Assembly (NCBI RefSeq): GCF_004683965.1
Contig: NZ_CP038436.1
Span: forward strand, 372,001 to 436,000
Reading direction: 5' to 3'
DNA: 64,000 nt
From: Nocardioides seonyuensis
GTDB lineage: Bacteria; Actinomycetota; Actinomycetes; Propionibacteriales; Nocardioidaceae
The position numbers and the translations under genes are program-made. This document shows, one piece after another, positions 40,845 through 50,277 of this stretch. The notes beneath the pieces are model-generated. The model saw only the letters and a list, made by a program, of their open reading frames with translations. It was not told the DNA's origin and searched no databases. The first letter of the stretch is position 1; every line of letters starts with the position of its first letter.

Positions 40845-41460
40845 GAAAGGCCGCCACCTGCGGCGCCAGCTCGCGCAGGGCCCGGCCCCGGTGGGAGATC
40901 AGGTCCTTCTCTGCCGGATCGAGCTCGGCGGAGGTGAGCCCCTCGGCGGAGTGCTCGTCGGCGACGAACACGACGTCGTAGCCGAACCCGCCAGTGCCTC
41001 GCTGCTCGCGGATGATCCGGCCGTCCATCCGCCCGTGCACCACGAGCTCGCGACCGTCGGGATGGACCATGGCGACCGCGCAGGCGAAGTGGGCGCTGCG
41101 CCGGTCGTCGGGCACGTCGTGCAGCTGGTCGAGCAACAGCTCGTTGTTGCGGGCGTCCCGCCCGCCCTCGACTGCCTTGGAGCTCCCCGACCACCGGGCA
41201 GACAGCACGCCGGGCATGCCGTTGAGGGCATCCACGCACAGGCCGCTGTCGTCGGCGATCGAGAGCAGCCCGGTGACTCGCGCCCCGGCACGGGCCTTGA
41301 GCAGCGCGTTGCCCTCGAACGTCGGCTGGTCCTCCACCGGCTCGTCGTAGGCCGCGACGTCATCGAGGCCGACGACCTCCACGTCGGGGAGGTGCTCGGC
41401 CAGGATGCGCTGCATCTCGGCCAGCTTCTTGGCGTTGCGGGAGGCGAGGAAGACCCTCAT
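40837..41460 (-). CDS. rdgB: XTP/dITP diphosphatase (RdgB/HAM1)
   Basis: 207 residues. The N-terminal [13 protein letters not shown] is the nucleotide-binding motif; [11 protein letters not shown] and [24 protein letters not shown] carry the catalytic acidic residues; and FGYDVVFV is the specificity motif. It hydrolyses deaminated purine triphosphates to keep them out of DNA. The ATG overlaps the rph stop by 4 bases, the same arrangement as mycobacterial Rv1340-Rv1341. Confidence 0.95.
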   Translation of the reverse strand: MRVFLASRNAKKLAEMQRILAEHLPDVEVVGLDDVAAYDEPVEDQPTFEGNALLKARAGARVTGLLSIADDSGLCVDALNGMPGVLSARWSGSSKAVEGGRDARNNELLLDQLHDVPDDRRSAHFACAVAMVHPDGRELVVHGRMDGRIIREQRGTGGFGYDVVFVADEHSAEGLTSAELDPAEKDLISHRGRALRELAPQVAAFLS

Positions 41461-42191
41461 CCGGCGAGCGCCTCCTGCTGGAGGCGGGTCAGGTCGGCGC
41501 AGCCCTTCTCGGCCAGTGCCAGCAGGGCGTCGAGCTCGGCGCGGTCGAACGCAGCACCCTCCGCAGTGCCCTGAACCTCGACGAACTTGCCGTCGCCGGT
41601 CATCACGACGTTCATGTCGGTCTCGGCGCGGACGTCCTCGACGTAGGGGAGGTCGAGGCGCGGCACCCCGTCGATGATCCCCACGGAGACGGCCGCGACC
41701 GAGCCCGTCAGCGGATCGCCGGTGAGCGCTCCCTTGTCGCGAAGGTGGGCGACGGCGTCGGCGAGAGCGACGTAGGCGCCCGTGATCGCGGCGGTGCGCG
41801 TGCCACCGTCGGCCTGCAGGACGTCGCAGTCGAGCACGATGGTGTTCTCGCCGAGGGCGCGGTAGTCGATCACGGCCCTCAGTGAGCGGCCGATCAGGCG
41901 CGAGATCTCGTGGGTGCGACCGCCGATGCGTCCCTTGACGGACTCGCGGTCCGAGCGGGTGTTGGTGGCGGCCGGGAGCATGGCGTACTCCGCAGTCACC
42001 CAGCCCAGGCCCGAGCCCTTGCGCCACCGCGGCACACCCTCGCTGGCGGACGCCGCGCAGAGGACCTTGGTGCCGCCGAACTCCACCAGCACCGAACCCG
42101 CCGCGTGGTCGAGCCAGTGGCGGGTGATCGTGATCGGTCGGAGCTGGTCGTCGGTGCGGCCGTCAGCGCGTGCAGTGGGGGTGGCGTTCAT
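41457..42191 (-). CDS. rph: Ribonuclease PH
   Basis: 244 residues. Family features: [31 protein letters not shown] near the N-terminus, [17 protein letters not shown] (about 95-111), [20 protein letters not shown] (phosphate-binding region, about 119-138), and DLPYVED. It trims tRNA 3' ends with phosphate. ATG at 42191. It is coupled to rdgB, and is separated from the upstream ABC exporter operon by two terminator hairpins. Confidence 0.96.
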   Translation of the reverse strand: MNATPTARADGRTDDQLRPITITRHWLDHAAGSVLVEFGGTKVLCAASASEGVPRWRKGSGLGWVTAEYAMLPAATNTRSDRESVKGRIGGRTHEISRLIGRSLRAVIDYRALGENTIVLDCDVLQADGGTRTAAITGAYVALADAVAHLRDKGALTGDPLTGSVAAVSVGIIDGVPRLDLPYVEDVRAETDMNVVMTGDGKFVEVQGTAEGAAFDRAELDALLALAEKGCADLTRLQQEALAG

Positions 42192-42241
42192 GGGCCAGAC
42201 CCTAACGGGGCGTCCCGACGCCTCTTCCCGCAGACGACGCA

Positions 42242-42282
42242 AGCCGGACCCGGTCGTCCCCCGTGAACGACCGAGCCCGGCT
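42242..42282 (-). terminator. Second hairpin after ABC permease
   Basis: A stem of AGCCGG/CCGGCT and an inner CGGTCGT/ACGACCG around a 9-nt loop, in the rph upstream region. Confidence 0.5.
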
Positions 42283-42286
42283 GTGG

Positions 42287-42311
42287 TGGCCCACTCCCCC
42301 GCGGTGGGCCA
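42287..42311 (-). terminator. Terminator of the ABC exporter operon
   Basis: Perfect 8-bp stem TGGCCCAC/GTGGGCCA with a 9-nt loop, 11 bases beyond the ABC permease stop. Confidence 0.65.
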
Positions 42312-42322
42312 GATCTGGGGAG

Positions 42323-43135
42323 CTACTTGAGCTCTGTGCGGCGTACGCGGTTCCAGCCGAGGGCCAGCGGCAGCACGACCCAGAGGAGAACGGTCACCGC
42401 CACCTGCGCGTAGACCTTGCCCTCGATGTCGGTGGAGCCGTCGGTCAGCGGGGTCATCGCGAAGCCGAGGTCCAGCCACGGCACGACGTCCTCGCCCCAG
42501 CTGAAGATGGCGTAGATCGGGCCGTAGACCATGAAGGGCAGGAGCAGCGCGACGACGTAGTAGATCGCGATCGCTGCTGGCGTGCTGAGCAGGACCATGC
42601 CGAAGCCGAAGGCCATGAGGAAGAACAGCACCTGTGAGACCAGGGTCCAGGCGAGGCTGCTCGAGTCGATCGTCCAGTCCGCCCCGTTGCCGCTGAGCGC
42701 TCCGGCCACCACGTTGGTGATGGCCCCGAGGAGGAACGCCACCGCGATCGTCGCGACCGCCAGCGCCACCACGGTGACCAGCTTGCTGGCCATCACCCGC
42801 ATGCGGTGAGGCTCGAGGGCGAAGGTCACCAGGCCGGTGCGCTGGCTCCACTCGCTCGTCACCGAGGTGATGGCGAGCACGGGGAGCAACAGGCTCAGCG
42901 GGATGGTGAGGATCTGGGCGATGTTGCCGGCGGTGACCTCGACCTCGTCGTTCAGCGCGACCACGAGCAGGGTGATGCCGGCGGCCAGCACCAGGAGCCC
43001 GGCGGTCGTCAGCAGCAGCCAGAATCCCGACCTCGTGTCGCGCATCTTGCGGAGCTCGACCGCGACGAGCCTGCCGAACGGGGTGGGCTGGGTGCGCGAG
43101 ACGTCGATCGCGGGAGAAGCCGTGGTGGTGCTCAT
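42323..43135 (-). CDS. ABC-2 type transporter permease
   Basis: 270 residues with six transmembrane helices. The N-terminus [23 protein letters not shown] is the classic ABC-2 permease start. Strong helices are near 40-58, 75-95, 118-145, 165-185, 190-212 and 240-258. The ATPase gene overlaps by 4 bases upstream. The substrate is unknown; the divergent two-component system suggests a cell-envelope-stress or drug exporter, which is inference. Confidence 0.85.
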   Translation of the reverse strand: MSTTTASPAIDVSRTQPTPFGRLVAVELRKMRDTRSGFWLLLTTAGLLVLAAGITLLVVALNDEVEVTAGNIAQILTIPLSLLLPVLAITSVTSEWSQRTGLVTFALEPHRMRVMASKLVTVVALAVATIAVAFLLGAITNVVAGALSGNGADWTIDSSSLAWTLVSQVLFFLMAFGFGMVLLSTPAAIAIYYVVALLLPFMVYGPIYAIFSWGEDVVPWLDLGFAMTPLTDGSTDIEGKVYAQVAVTVLLWVVLPLALGWNRVRRTELK

Positions 43136-44061
43136 GCCTGCGCTCCTTCTGCGGGCGCGCCCACGGCCGGGGCGCCGTCGCGCTGCGTATCGGCGGTGAG
43201 CTCGAGGAAGAGGGTCTCCAGACCGCCGCCGGCGGGCCGCAGGTCGACGAGGACGATCTGCTTCTCCGCAGCCACCTGGCCGACCTGGACGGGCTCGGCC
43301 TCGACCCGCAGGCCGTCACCGGCTGGTACGACGGTGTGGCCGGCCGCCTCGAGCGCGTGGGCCAGCGAGCTGCTGTCGGTCGCGGTGACGAAGGTGCCGT
43401 GGGCGGTGCCGGCGAGCAGGGACTTCTTGTCTCCCTGGGCGACGATGCGCCCGCGTCCGATGAGGATCATCTCGTCGGCGATCAGCTCGACCTCGTTGAG
43501 GAGGTGGCTGGAGAGCAGGACGGTGCCGCCGCGGTCGGCGTAGTCCTTGAGGAGCCCGCGCATCCACCTGATCCCGGCCGGGTCGAGGCCGTTGGCGGGC
43601 TCGTCGAGGATGAGGACGGCCGGGTCGCCGAGCAGCGCGTGGGCGATGCCGAGGCGCTGGCGCATGCCGAGCGAGTAGTTGCGGATCCGGCGCTTCGCCT
43701 CGACCTCGGAGAGGCTCACCATCTCCAACATCTCGTCGACGCGCGACATCGGCAGGCCCATCAGCTTGGCACCGAGGGCCAGCACCTCCCGACCCGTGCG
43801 CCCGGCGTGCTGTGCCGAGGCGTCGAGCAGCACCCCCACGTGACGGCCCGGGTTGGGGATGTCTCGGTAGGCGTGGCCGCCGATCGTGGCGGTGCCCCCG
43901 GTGGCGGGGGTGAGTCCCGCCATGACCCGCATGGTCGTGGTCTTGCCCGCGCCGTTGGGTCCGAGGAACCCGGTGACTCGTCCGGGGCGACAGTGGAAGG
44001 ACACGTCGTCGACGGCGGTGAAGTCGCCGTACCTCTTGGTGAGGCCCTCTACCCGGATCAT
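43132..44061 (-). CDS. ABC transporter ATP-binding protein
   Basis: 309 residues. Walker [12 protein letters not shown] (about 36-46), signature [12 protein letters not shown] (an LSxGx variant, also used in multidrug exporters), Walker [16 protein letters not shown]-loop SSHLLNE. The C-terminal ~100 residues are a regulatory extension. ATG at 44061. It overlaps the permease and is divergent from the histidine kinase at 44165, with the 9-bp palindrome between them. Confidence 0.92.
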   Translation of the reverse strand: MIRVEGLTKRYGDFTAVDDVSFHCRPGRVTGFLGPNGAGKTTTMRVMAGLTPATGGTATIGGHAYRDIPNPGRHVGVLLDASAQHAGRTGREVLALGAKLMGLPMSRVDEMLEMVSLSEVEAKRRIRNYSLGMRQRLGIAHALLGDPAVLILDEPANGLDPAGIRWMRGLLKDYADRGGTVLLSSHLLNEVELIADEMILIGRGRIVAQGDKKSLLAGTAHGTFVTATDSSSLAHALEAAGHTVVPAGDGLRVEAEPVQVGQVAAEKQIVLVDLRPAGGGLETLFLELTADTQRDGAPAVGAPAEGAQA

Positions 44062-44116
44062 GCCGACAGGCTCCCACCCCGACTCCGGGCCGCGCATCGG
44101 TCCGAGGACTCGCCCG

Positions 44117-44138
44117 GTCCCCTACCTAAGTAGGGGAC
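44117..44138. promoter_or_regulatory. Predicted response-regulator binding palindrome
   Basis: GTCCCCTAC-CTAA-GTAGGGGAC, a perfect 9-bp inverted repeat between the divergent ABC exporter and histidine kinase genes. It is a strong candidate site for the adjacent LuxR-type regulator. Confidence 0.65.
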
Positions 44139-44164
44139 GGCTGGCACCACCTAGCCTTGCGCGC

Positions 44165-45328
44165 ATGGACCAGGTCAGCGACGCCTCACGGCCGCCGCTG
44201 ACCTGGCGCGGCCAGGCCTGGCGGCTCGCCGTGTGCATGGTCATCTCCGTCTTCGCCTGGTCCACGGCCGTCGAGGCCGAGTGGACGTCCCACCGGGGCC
44301 TGTTCTGGACCGAGATCGTCCTCGGGGTGGTGGCCTACGTCCTGGTGCTCTGGCGGCGGGCGGCCCCCGTGCCGATCGCCCTCGGCATCGCCGCGATGAG
44401 CGCCCTGTCCGGCATCGCGGCCGGCCCCGCGACGCTCGCCGCCGTCTCGGTGGCGACGCAGCGTCGAGCCGGCCCCATCGTCCTGGTCGGGGTCGTCAAC
44501 TTCGTCGCGGCGACGACCTACACGTTCACGGCGCCCTTCGAGCTGCACATGCCGCCGTGGGTCTCGGTCGTGATCAACCTCGTGGTGAACTCCGCGATGA
44601 TGGGCTGGGGCATGTACCTCGGCTCACGCCGGGAGCTCATCTGGACGCTCCACCAGCGTGCCGTGCGTGCCGAGTCAGAGCGAGACCTCCGGCTGGCCCA
44701 GGCGCGCAGCGTCGAGCGGGAGCGCATCGCCCGCGAGATGCACGACGTCCTTGCGCACCGCATCACCCAGGTGTCGATGCAGGCCGGCGCGCTCGCCTTC
44801 CGCGACGACCTCGCGGCCGAGCAGCTGCGCAGCGGGCTCAAGGACATCCAGGGGAAGGCCAACGAGGCCATCCACGAGCTGCGCGGGGTGCTCGGCGTCC
44901 TGCGCGACCACACCACGGGGGCCCTGGTCGAGGCGCCGCAGCCGACCCACGCAGACATCGCCCAGCTCGTCGAGAGGGCGCGCCAGGAGGGTGTCAACAT
45001 CACGTACGACGACCGCATAGACACATCGGTCGAGCCGGTGCCCGGCGGCGTCGGCCGCGCGCTCTACCGCATCGTCCAGGAGGGCATCACCAACGCGCAC
45101 AAGCACGCCCCGGGAGCAGCCCTCCACGTCACGGTCGACGGCGGCCCCGACGAGGGCCTCAACCTGGAGATCGCCAACCCGCTGGGCTTCACCGGCAGCG
45201 GCACGCCGGGAGCCGGCCTCGGCCTGGTGGGCCTGGCCGAGCGCGTCGAGCTGCGCGGCGGGCGGCTCGCGCACGGCGTGGAGGGTCAATGGTTCGTCCT
45301 GAGGGCGTGGATACCGTGGACGACATGA
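44165..45328 (+). CDS. Sensor histidine kinase (NarL-type)
   Basis: 387 residues from the ATG at 44165. About five transmembrane helices lie in residues 18-155 with very short loops, so it probably senses within the membrane. The phosphoacceptor His193 is in REMHDVLAHRITQVSMQAG. The catalytic domain has the N-box GITNAHKHAPG and G-box GAGLGLVGLAERV. It resembles intramembrane-sensing kinases that control nearby ABC exporters. Its stop overlaps the regulator start by 4 bases. Confidence 0.92.
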   Translation: MDQVSDASRPPLTWRGQAWRLAVCMVISVFAWSTAVEAEWTSHRGLFWTEIVLGVVAYVLVLWRRAAPVPIALGIAAMSALSGIAAGPATLAAVSVATQRRAGPIVLVGVVNFVAATTYTFTAPFELHMPPWVSVVINLVVNSAMMGWGMYLGSRRELIWTLHQRAVRAESERDLRLAQARSVERERIAREMHDVLAHRITQVSMQAGALAFRDDLAAEQLRSGLKDIQGKANEAIHELRGVLGVLRDHTTGALVEAPQPTHADIAQLVERARQEGVNITYDDRIDTSVEPVPGGVGRALYRIVQEGITNAHKHAPGAALHVTVDGGPDEGLNLEIANPLGFTGSGTPGAGLGLVGLAERVELRGGRLAHGVEGQWFVLRAWIPWTT

Positions 45329-45978
45329 CGACACGGGTCCTGATCGTCGACGACGACCCACTCGTGCGCTCGGCCCTCACCCTCATGCTCGGCGGCCAGC
45401 CGGACCTCGAGGTCGTCGGCGAGGCCGGTGACGGTGCCGAAGGGCTCCAACAGGTCGAGCTCCTGGGCCCGGACGTGGTGCTGATGGACATCCGGATGCC
45501 CACGATGAGCGGGCTGGAGGCGACGCGGCAGCTCCACGCGCGCGAGGACCCGCCGCGGGTCATCGTGCTGACGACCTTCGACGCCGACGACTACGTCGTC
45601 GCCGCGGTCGCCGCAGGCGCCGACGGCTTCCTGCTCAAGGACACCGAGCCCTCGGACATCGTCGACGCGGTGCGTCGCGTCGCTGACGGCGAGGCCATGC
45701 TCTCCCCCGGCGTCACCCGGACCATCCTCGACCAGGTCCGCCGCCGCGCTCCTGACGAGCGGGCCGCGAAGGCGTCGCTCCGGGTGGGCCTGCTCACCGC
45801 ACGGGAGCGGGAAGTGGCCGTCTGCGTCGGTCGCGGACTGAGCAACGCCGAGATCGCCCGCGAGCTCCACCTGTCGGTGCCCACCGTCAAGGCCCACGTC
45901 TCGAGGCTCTTCGACAAGCTCGCTGCGACCAACCGGGTGCAGATCGCGATGTGCGTGCACGACGCTGGGCTCGTCTGA
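45325..45978 (+). CDS. LuxR-type response regulator
   Basis: 217 residues. The receiver has D9/D10, phosphoacceptor Asp55 in VLMDIRMPTMSG, and Lys in FLLKDTEPSD. The LuxR helix-turn-helix runs from LLTAREREVAVCVGRG to the recognition helix VPTVKAHVSRLFDKL. It is translationally coupled to the kinase and probably binds the 44117-44138 palindrome to regulate the divergent exporter and its own operon. Confidence 0.94.
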   Translation: MTTRVLIVDDDPLVRSALTLMLGGQPDLEVVGEAGDGAEGLQQVELLGPDVVLMDIRMPTMSGLEATRQLHAREDPPRVIVLTTFDADDYVVAAVAAGADGFLLKDTEPSDIVDAVRRVADGEAMLSPGVTRTILDQVRRRAPDERAAKASLRVGLLTAREREVAVCVGRGLSNAEIARELHLSVPTVKAHVSRLFDKLAATNRVQIAMCVHDAGLV

Positions 45979-46113
45979 CCGGATCGGCGGGGCACGCCCG
46001 CCATCCTCGGGCGGCGTGACGATGCCCATGCCGCCGCCTGGATCGGGCGTGCGCTCCGGCCCAGTGGGTACGGCAGGTGTCGAACCCACCATGACCCACG
46101 AAAGGGACGATCC

Positions 46114-46668
46114 GTGACCGACGCAGCCGAGAAGGACGTCATCAGCCTGCTCCGCGACCAGCACCAGCGGATCCGCGGCCTCTTCGACGACGTCTCGGGC
46201 GCCTCCACGACCGAGTCCAAGCAGGTCCTCTTCGACGAGCTCCGCCGCCTGCTGGCGGTGCACGAGACCGCCGAGGAGATGGTCACGCACCCGAGGGCGC
46301 GGATGGCCGACGGCAACGCCGTCGTGGACTCCCTGCTGGCGGAGGAGCACGAGGCCAAGGAGATGCTGGCCGACCTTGACGGGATGGACGTGAGCGATGC
46401 GGGCTTCGACGCGAAGCTCGCCACCCTTCGGAGCGCAGTGCTGGCTCATGCCGAGCACGAAGAGCTCGAGGAGTTCCCGCTGCTCCGCAGCAGCAACGAC
46501 GAGCAGTCGCTCGAGCTCATGGCCAAGGCGGTGCGCGCCGCCGAGGCGATTGCCCCCACCCATCCGCACCCGCGCGCCGGGGAGTCGCTGATCACGAATG
46601 CGGCCCTCGGCCCGATCGCCTCCGTGGTCGACCGCACACGAGACGCCGTACGCGCTGTGCTCGGCTGA
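46114..46668 (+). CDS. Hemerythrin HHE domain protein
   Basis: 184 residues. The four-helix HHE cation-binding pattern is seen: RDQHQRIRGLFDDV (His17), LLAVHETAEEMVTHP (His and Glu), LLAEEHEAKEMLADL, and AHAEHEELEEFPLL. These His and Glu residues would bind a diiron centre, linked in other proteins to oxygen, NO or iron handling. The GTG at 46114 has GAAAGGGA upstream. The C-terminal ~45 residues are an extra Ala/Arg-rich tail. It stands alone. Confidence 0.9.
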   Translation: MTDAAEKDVISLLRDQHQRIRGLFDDVSGASTTESKQVLFDELRRLLAVHETAEEMVTHPRARMADGNAVVDSLLAEEHEAKEMLADLDGMDVSDAGFDAKLATLRSAVLAHAEHEELEEFPLLRSSNDEQSLELMAKAVRAAEAIAPTHPHPRAGESLITNAALGPIASVVDRTRDAVRAVLG

Positions 46669-46910
46669 CCCGCGCGCTGGCCTGGCTCGTTCTCCTGGGC
46701 ACGTGCGCCCAGTGCGGTGAGCCAGGCGAGCTGAAGAGAGCTCGTGAGGAGGTGGGCGCGATCAAGGATCGCGCCGACCCGCGAGAGCATCGCGCCGCTG
46801 ACCTGTCAGGTGACTCGGGTACGACGCGCCCGCATCACGACCGCCCTACTCGTGCTGTCCAGGGGACGCACGCAGTGGCAGGGGCGACCCGACACGGGTG
46901 GGATCGGGGG
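46669..46910. other. 242-bp spacer with two inverted repeats
   Basis: Between the hemerythrin gene and the HNH nuclease stop. It holds GCCTGGCTC/GAGCCAGGC arms (46680-46688 and 46719-46727) and GGCGCGATC-AAG-GATCGCGCC (46755-46775), which may act as terminators. No gene is seen. Confidence 0.5.
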
Positions 46911-48287
46911 TCACGCAGTAGGGGGCAGGGTGATCGTGCCGCTGACGGTGACGAGGGCGGTGAGGGCGGCGGGTCCGGTCCAGAGGTAGGTGCCGGGTGC
47001 GGTGCGTCGGTAGCTCCAGCCGCCTGCTGTCTTGGCGCGGTGGTGTCTTCGACACAGCGGCGCAAGATTGTCAGGTCTCGTCTGGCCCGGTGGTCCGCCT
47101 TCGTCGGGGTCCTCGTAGGGCTCGATGTGGTCGAGGTCCGCCCTTCGTGACGGGTGGGGGCACCACGGGAAGACGCAGGTCGAGTCTTGGAGAACGACCT
47201 GCTCTGACATCCGCGGGGGCGGGTCGTGGCGGTCGACGGACCAGGTGTCCTCGGAGGCGACGTGGAGCACCGGCTGGATGGTGAGGCGGGAGCGGCCGGC
47301 CCAGTCCTTGATCTGGGCCAGGGTGACCGGGCCGAGCCCTTCGACGGTGCCGATTGCACCGGACGTGCCGGCGACGACGTCGGCGAGGGAGGCGTGGAGG
47401 TAGAGCCGGACCTTCGCATCACGTCGCTCGATGAGTCGACGGCGCACCTCGGTGCGCTCATCCGGGGTCGTGTCGCCTCTGAGGAGACTGGTGAGGTCCA
47501 GACGAGCCTGGGCGTCGGCGATCACACCGAGGGCCTTGGCCTTGCGGACCTCGAAGGTGTCGTCGTCACCGAGGGAACCGAGTGCTTCTGCTTCGGCGCA
47601 GACGATGTCGTGGAACCGGGTCAGGTCGAGGGTGTCGCCGATCGCGTGGATCTCTGAGGTGGCGCCGCCCTGACTCGGGTCGCGGTGCTTGAGCCGGACG
47701 TCCCACTGCGACCGCGCACGTTTCTCCTTCTCGGCCAGGGGCTCGCCGTCGACGCGGGCGGCAGCCTCGGCGATCAGCCGGTCCAGGGCTGCGAACCCCA
47801 GGGATCCGACCCGGCCGGCAGTCTGCCGGTCCACCCACAGGGCAGCGTCGAGGGACAGGTCTCGGGTGCGGACCGCGACCCGGCGGGCCTTCCACGCAGG
47901 CACGAAGCCGGCTTGGGTCTGGTGCCACAGCACCGGGAGTCGGTGGTGGAGGTCCAGCGCATCAGCCATCAGCGCCGTCGCAGCAGTGGGTGCGATGCCG
48001 CAGGCGACCGCCAACGGCTCGGCGGTGAACGCCGCCACCGCGGGCGTTCCTCGGCCGCCCAGCGTCTCCGGGGTCTCCAACACCGACGGCAGGGCAGGCC
48101 CATGAGGAGTCTCGGCCGCGTCGACGACCGGGTGTGCGATTGCCCATTCGTAGGCGATCCGCAGCTGGTGAACCGCTGCCTCGCGCAGCACCGCCTCGCA
48201 CTCGGCCGCCTGCTCCAGCAGGCCACGCACGCTCGCGTCCGCGAGGTCCACGACCTCGAGATCGGAGTCCTGCTGGATGCTGGTCAT
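46911..48287 (-). CDS. DUF222-HNH endonuclease
   Basis: 458 residues. The N-terminal two thirds are the DUF222 (13E12 repeat-like) domain. The C-terminal HNH motif comes last: STCVFPWCPHPSRRADLDHIEPY with its zinc Cys pair and catalytic His, then RPDNLAPLCRRHHRAKT. Proteins of this class are abundant and variable in actinobacteria and are thought to be mobile nucleases, though their biology is unsettled. ATG start at 48287. Four tandem palindromic repeats (48348-48519) sit 60 bases upstream of the start, which may be a recognised target. Confidence 0.9.
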   Translation of the reverse strand: MTSIQQDSDLEVVDLADASVRGLLEQAAECEAVLREAAVHQLRIAYEWAIAHPVVDAAETPHGPALPSVLETPETLGGRGTPAVAAFTAEPLAVACGIAPTAATALMADALDLHHRLPVLWHQTQAGFVPAWKARRVAVRTRDLSLDAALWVDRQTAGRVGSLGFAALDRLIAEAAARVDGEPLAEKEKRARSQWDVRLKHRDPSQGGATSEIHAIGDTLDLTRFHDIVCAEAEALGSLGDDDTFEVRKAKALGVIADAQARLDLTSLLRGDTTPDERTEVRRRLIERRDAKVRLYLHASLADVVAGTSGAIGTVEGLGPVTLAQIKDWAGRSRLTIQPVLHVASEDTWSVDRHDPPPRMSEQVVLQDSTCVFPWCPHPSRRADLDHIEPYEDPDEGGPPGQTRPDNLAPLCRRHHRAKTAGGWSYRRTAPGTYLWTGPAALTALVTVSGTITLPPTA

Positions 48288-48347
48288 GAGGACAAGTCAA
48301 CCAGTCACCACTGACACTGAAGGCCCGAGAACCCCCTATTCCACAGA

Positions 48348-48519
48348 GGTTTCGAGACAGGACTCCGTCCTTCCTCAACCAGCGAGCGTGCGGGGTTTCG
48401 AGACAGGACTTCGTCCTTCCTCAACCACCGAGGGGGTGGGGTTTCGAGACAGGACTTCGTCCTTCCTCAACCACCCAGCATGCGGGGTCTCGAGACAGGA
48501 CTTCGTCCTTCCTCAACCA
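48348..48519. repeat. Four tandem 34-bp palindromic repeats
   Basis: Copies start at 48348, 48394, 48440 and 48486, at an exact 46-bp spacing. Each begins GGTTTCGAGACAGGACTTCG (the first has a C-for-T and the last a T-to-C change) and ends TCCTCAACCA. AGGAC-TTC-GTCCT forms a hairpin, and the GGTT/AACC ends can pair. The 12-bp spacers differ. Confidence 0.85.
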
Positions 48520-48573
48520 CCGCCGAGGACGCCCGGCCTCCAGCAACGGGGGTGGAGGGACGCCCAGTGGGAC

Positions 48574-49347
48574 TCAGACGTCGTATGTTGCGCCGGCGAC
48601 GGCGACGTCGAGAGGGCCGTCCCACACCCGGGCCGCGTGCTCACGCTGGAGCTCGGGGTCGTACCACGCAGGAATGTGCGTGAGGACCAGCCGGCCGACC
48701 CCGGCCTCGCGTGCGGCCTCCCCGGCCTCGCGACCGGTGAGGTGGATGCCCGGCGGATTTTCGTCGCCCTCGCGGAACGCCGCCTCCGCCAGCAGCAGGT
48801 CGGCCCCCCGCGCGGACTCGACGACGGCGGCACACGCGGCGGTGTCTCCGGTGTAGGCGATCGCGCGGCCACCGGCCTCGACCCGCAGCGCATAGGCAGG
48901 GATCGGATGGACGACCTTCGTCGGGGTGACGGTGAACGGGCCCACGGTGACGGGAGCAGCGTCGTACTCGATGAAGTCGAACTCCTCGTTCATGCCCGGG
49001 TCCTCGTCGAGGTCGTAGGCCTTCGCGAGGCGCCTGGCCGAGTCGGCAGGGCCGTGCACCGGGATGCGTGGCTGCGCGCCGCTGGGGTGGTACTTGCGCA
49101 TGACGTAGTAGCCGCAGAGGTCGAGGCAGTGGTCGGCGTGGAGGTGGCTGAGGAACACCGCGTCGATCGTGAACGGGTCGACGTGCCGCTGCAGTGCGCC
49201 GAGCGCGCCGTTGCCGAGGTCGAGCAGGAGGCGCCACGTGCGGCGCTCCCCCGCCTCGGAGACGGTCTCGTGCTCGACGAGGTAGCAGCTGGCCGCCGAG
49301 TCCGGACCCGGGAAGGAGCCCGAGCACCCGATGACGGTGAGCCTCAT
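48574..49347 (-). CDS. MBL-fold hydrolase, Rv1339-type (probable cAMP phosphodiesterase)
   Basis: 257 residues. The metallo-beta-lactamase motif [10 protein letters not shown] is near residue 68; further metal ligands are in [14 protein letters not shown], and the closing His in VLTHIPAW. Placed directly after murI with a 4-base overlap, as in mycobacterial Rv1338-Rv1339. Rv1339 has been reported as an atypical class II cAMP phosphodiesterase, so the same activity is likely here but unproven. Confidence 0.85.
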   Translation of the reverse strand: MRLTVIGCSGSFPGPDSAASCYLVEHETVSEAGERRTWRLLLDLGNGALGALQRHVDPFTIDAVFLSHLHADHCLDLCGYYVMRKYHPSGAQPRIPVHGPADSARRLAKAYDLDEDPGMNEEFDFIEYDAAPVTVGPFTVTPTKVVHPIPAYALRVEAGGRAIAYTGDTAACAAVVESARGADLLLAEAAFREGDENPPGIHLTGREAGEAAREAGVGRLVLTHIPAWYDPELQREHAARVWDGPLDVAVAGATYDV

Positions 49348-50162
49348 CGGAGCCCCCCGGCGAACTGGCCCCACGCGAGCTGGGAGGCGCCGAGCAGCTC
49401 GGAGCCGAGGAAGCGGCGTCCGATCGTCGCGAAGTCGTCGGGGCTGCCGGTGGTCGAGAAGAGGTAGCTCGGCTCCCCGTCGGGACGCATCAGTCCGGTC
49501 GCGGCGAGCAGCTTGTAGACGTCCTTGGCGCACTCCTCGGCCGAGCTGACCATCGTGACGTCGTCACCCATGACGTAGGAGATGACACCGGTCAGCAGCG
49601 GGTAGTGGGTGCACCCCAGGATCAGCGTGTCGACGCCGGCGGAGACGAGCGGATCGAGGTAGTCGTGCGCCACGTCGAGGAGCTCGTCGCCGCCGGTCAT
49701 GCCCTGCTCGACGAAGTCCACGAACCGGGGGCACGCAGCGATGTGGAGCTCGAGGTGGGGCGCGGCGGCGAAGGCGTCCTCGTAGGCCATCGACTCAGCG
49801 GTGGCTCGGGTGCAGATCACACCGACCTTGCCGGAGCGGGTCGCCGAGACCGCCCTGCGCGCGGCCGGCAGGATCACCTCGACCACGGGCACGTCGTAGC
49901 GCTCGCGAGCATCCCGCAGCATCGCGGCACTGGCCGAGTTGCAGGCGATGACCAGGGCCTTGACGCCTTGCGCGTAGAGGTGGTCGAGGCACTCCAGGGC
50001 GTACTCGCGCACCTCGCTGATCGGCTTGGGCCCGTAGGGCTGGCGGGCAGTGTCGCCGAGGTAGAGCACCGACTCGTGCGGCAGCTGGTCGATGACCGAG
50101 CGCGCGACCGTCAGCCCACCGAATCCGGAGTCGAAGATCCCGATGGGGGCGTCGGGCGTCAT
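49344..50162 (-). CDS. murI: Glutamate racemase
   Basis: 272 residues. The two catalytic cysteines are in [10 protein letters not shown] and LGCTHYPLL, the hallmark of Mur[15 protein letters not shown] and [13 protein letters not shown] are the conserved N-terminal motifs. It makes D-glutamate for peptidoglycan. The ATG at 50162 gives the usual length; a GTG three codons upstream is possible. It overlaps the MBL gene and is divergent from the phosphodiesterase at 50278. Confidence 0.95.
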   Translation of the reverse strand: MTPDAPIGIFDSGFGGLTVARSVIDQLPHESVLYLGDTARQPYGPKPISEVREYALECLDHLYAQGVKALVIACNSASAAMLRDARERYDVPVVEVILPAARRAVSATRSGKVGVICTRATAESMAYEDAFAAAPHLELHIAACPRFVDFVEQGMTGGDELLDVAHDYLDPLVSAGVDTLILGCTHYPLLTGVISYVMGDDVTMVSSAEECAKDVYKLLAATGLMRPDGEPSYLFSTTGSPDDFATIGRRFLGSELLGASQLAWGQFAGGLR

Positions 50163-50277
50163 GGCAGGCACGGTCAGCAAGGCTAAGCGCTGCGGGCCCG
50201 GGTGGCACGTGCGCGGGCACGTCAATCAGGTCACACTTCCGCGCCCGCGGTTCGACTGCCCCGACTATCCTCGCTGG

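Noticed and set aside
48348..48519. Tandem repeats as a CRISPR array
   Set aside because: The repeats are palindromic 34-mers, but spacers are only 12 bp, partly similar and no cas genes are near.
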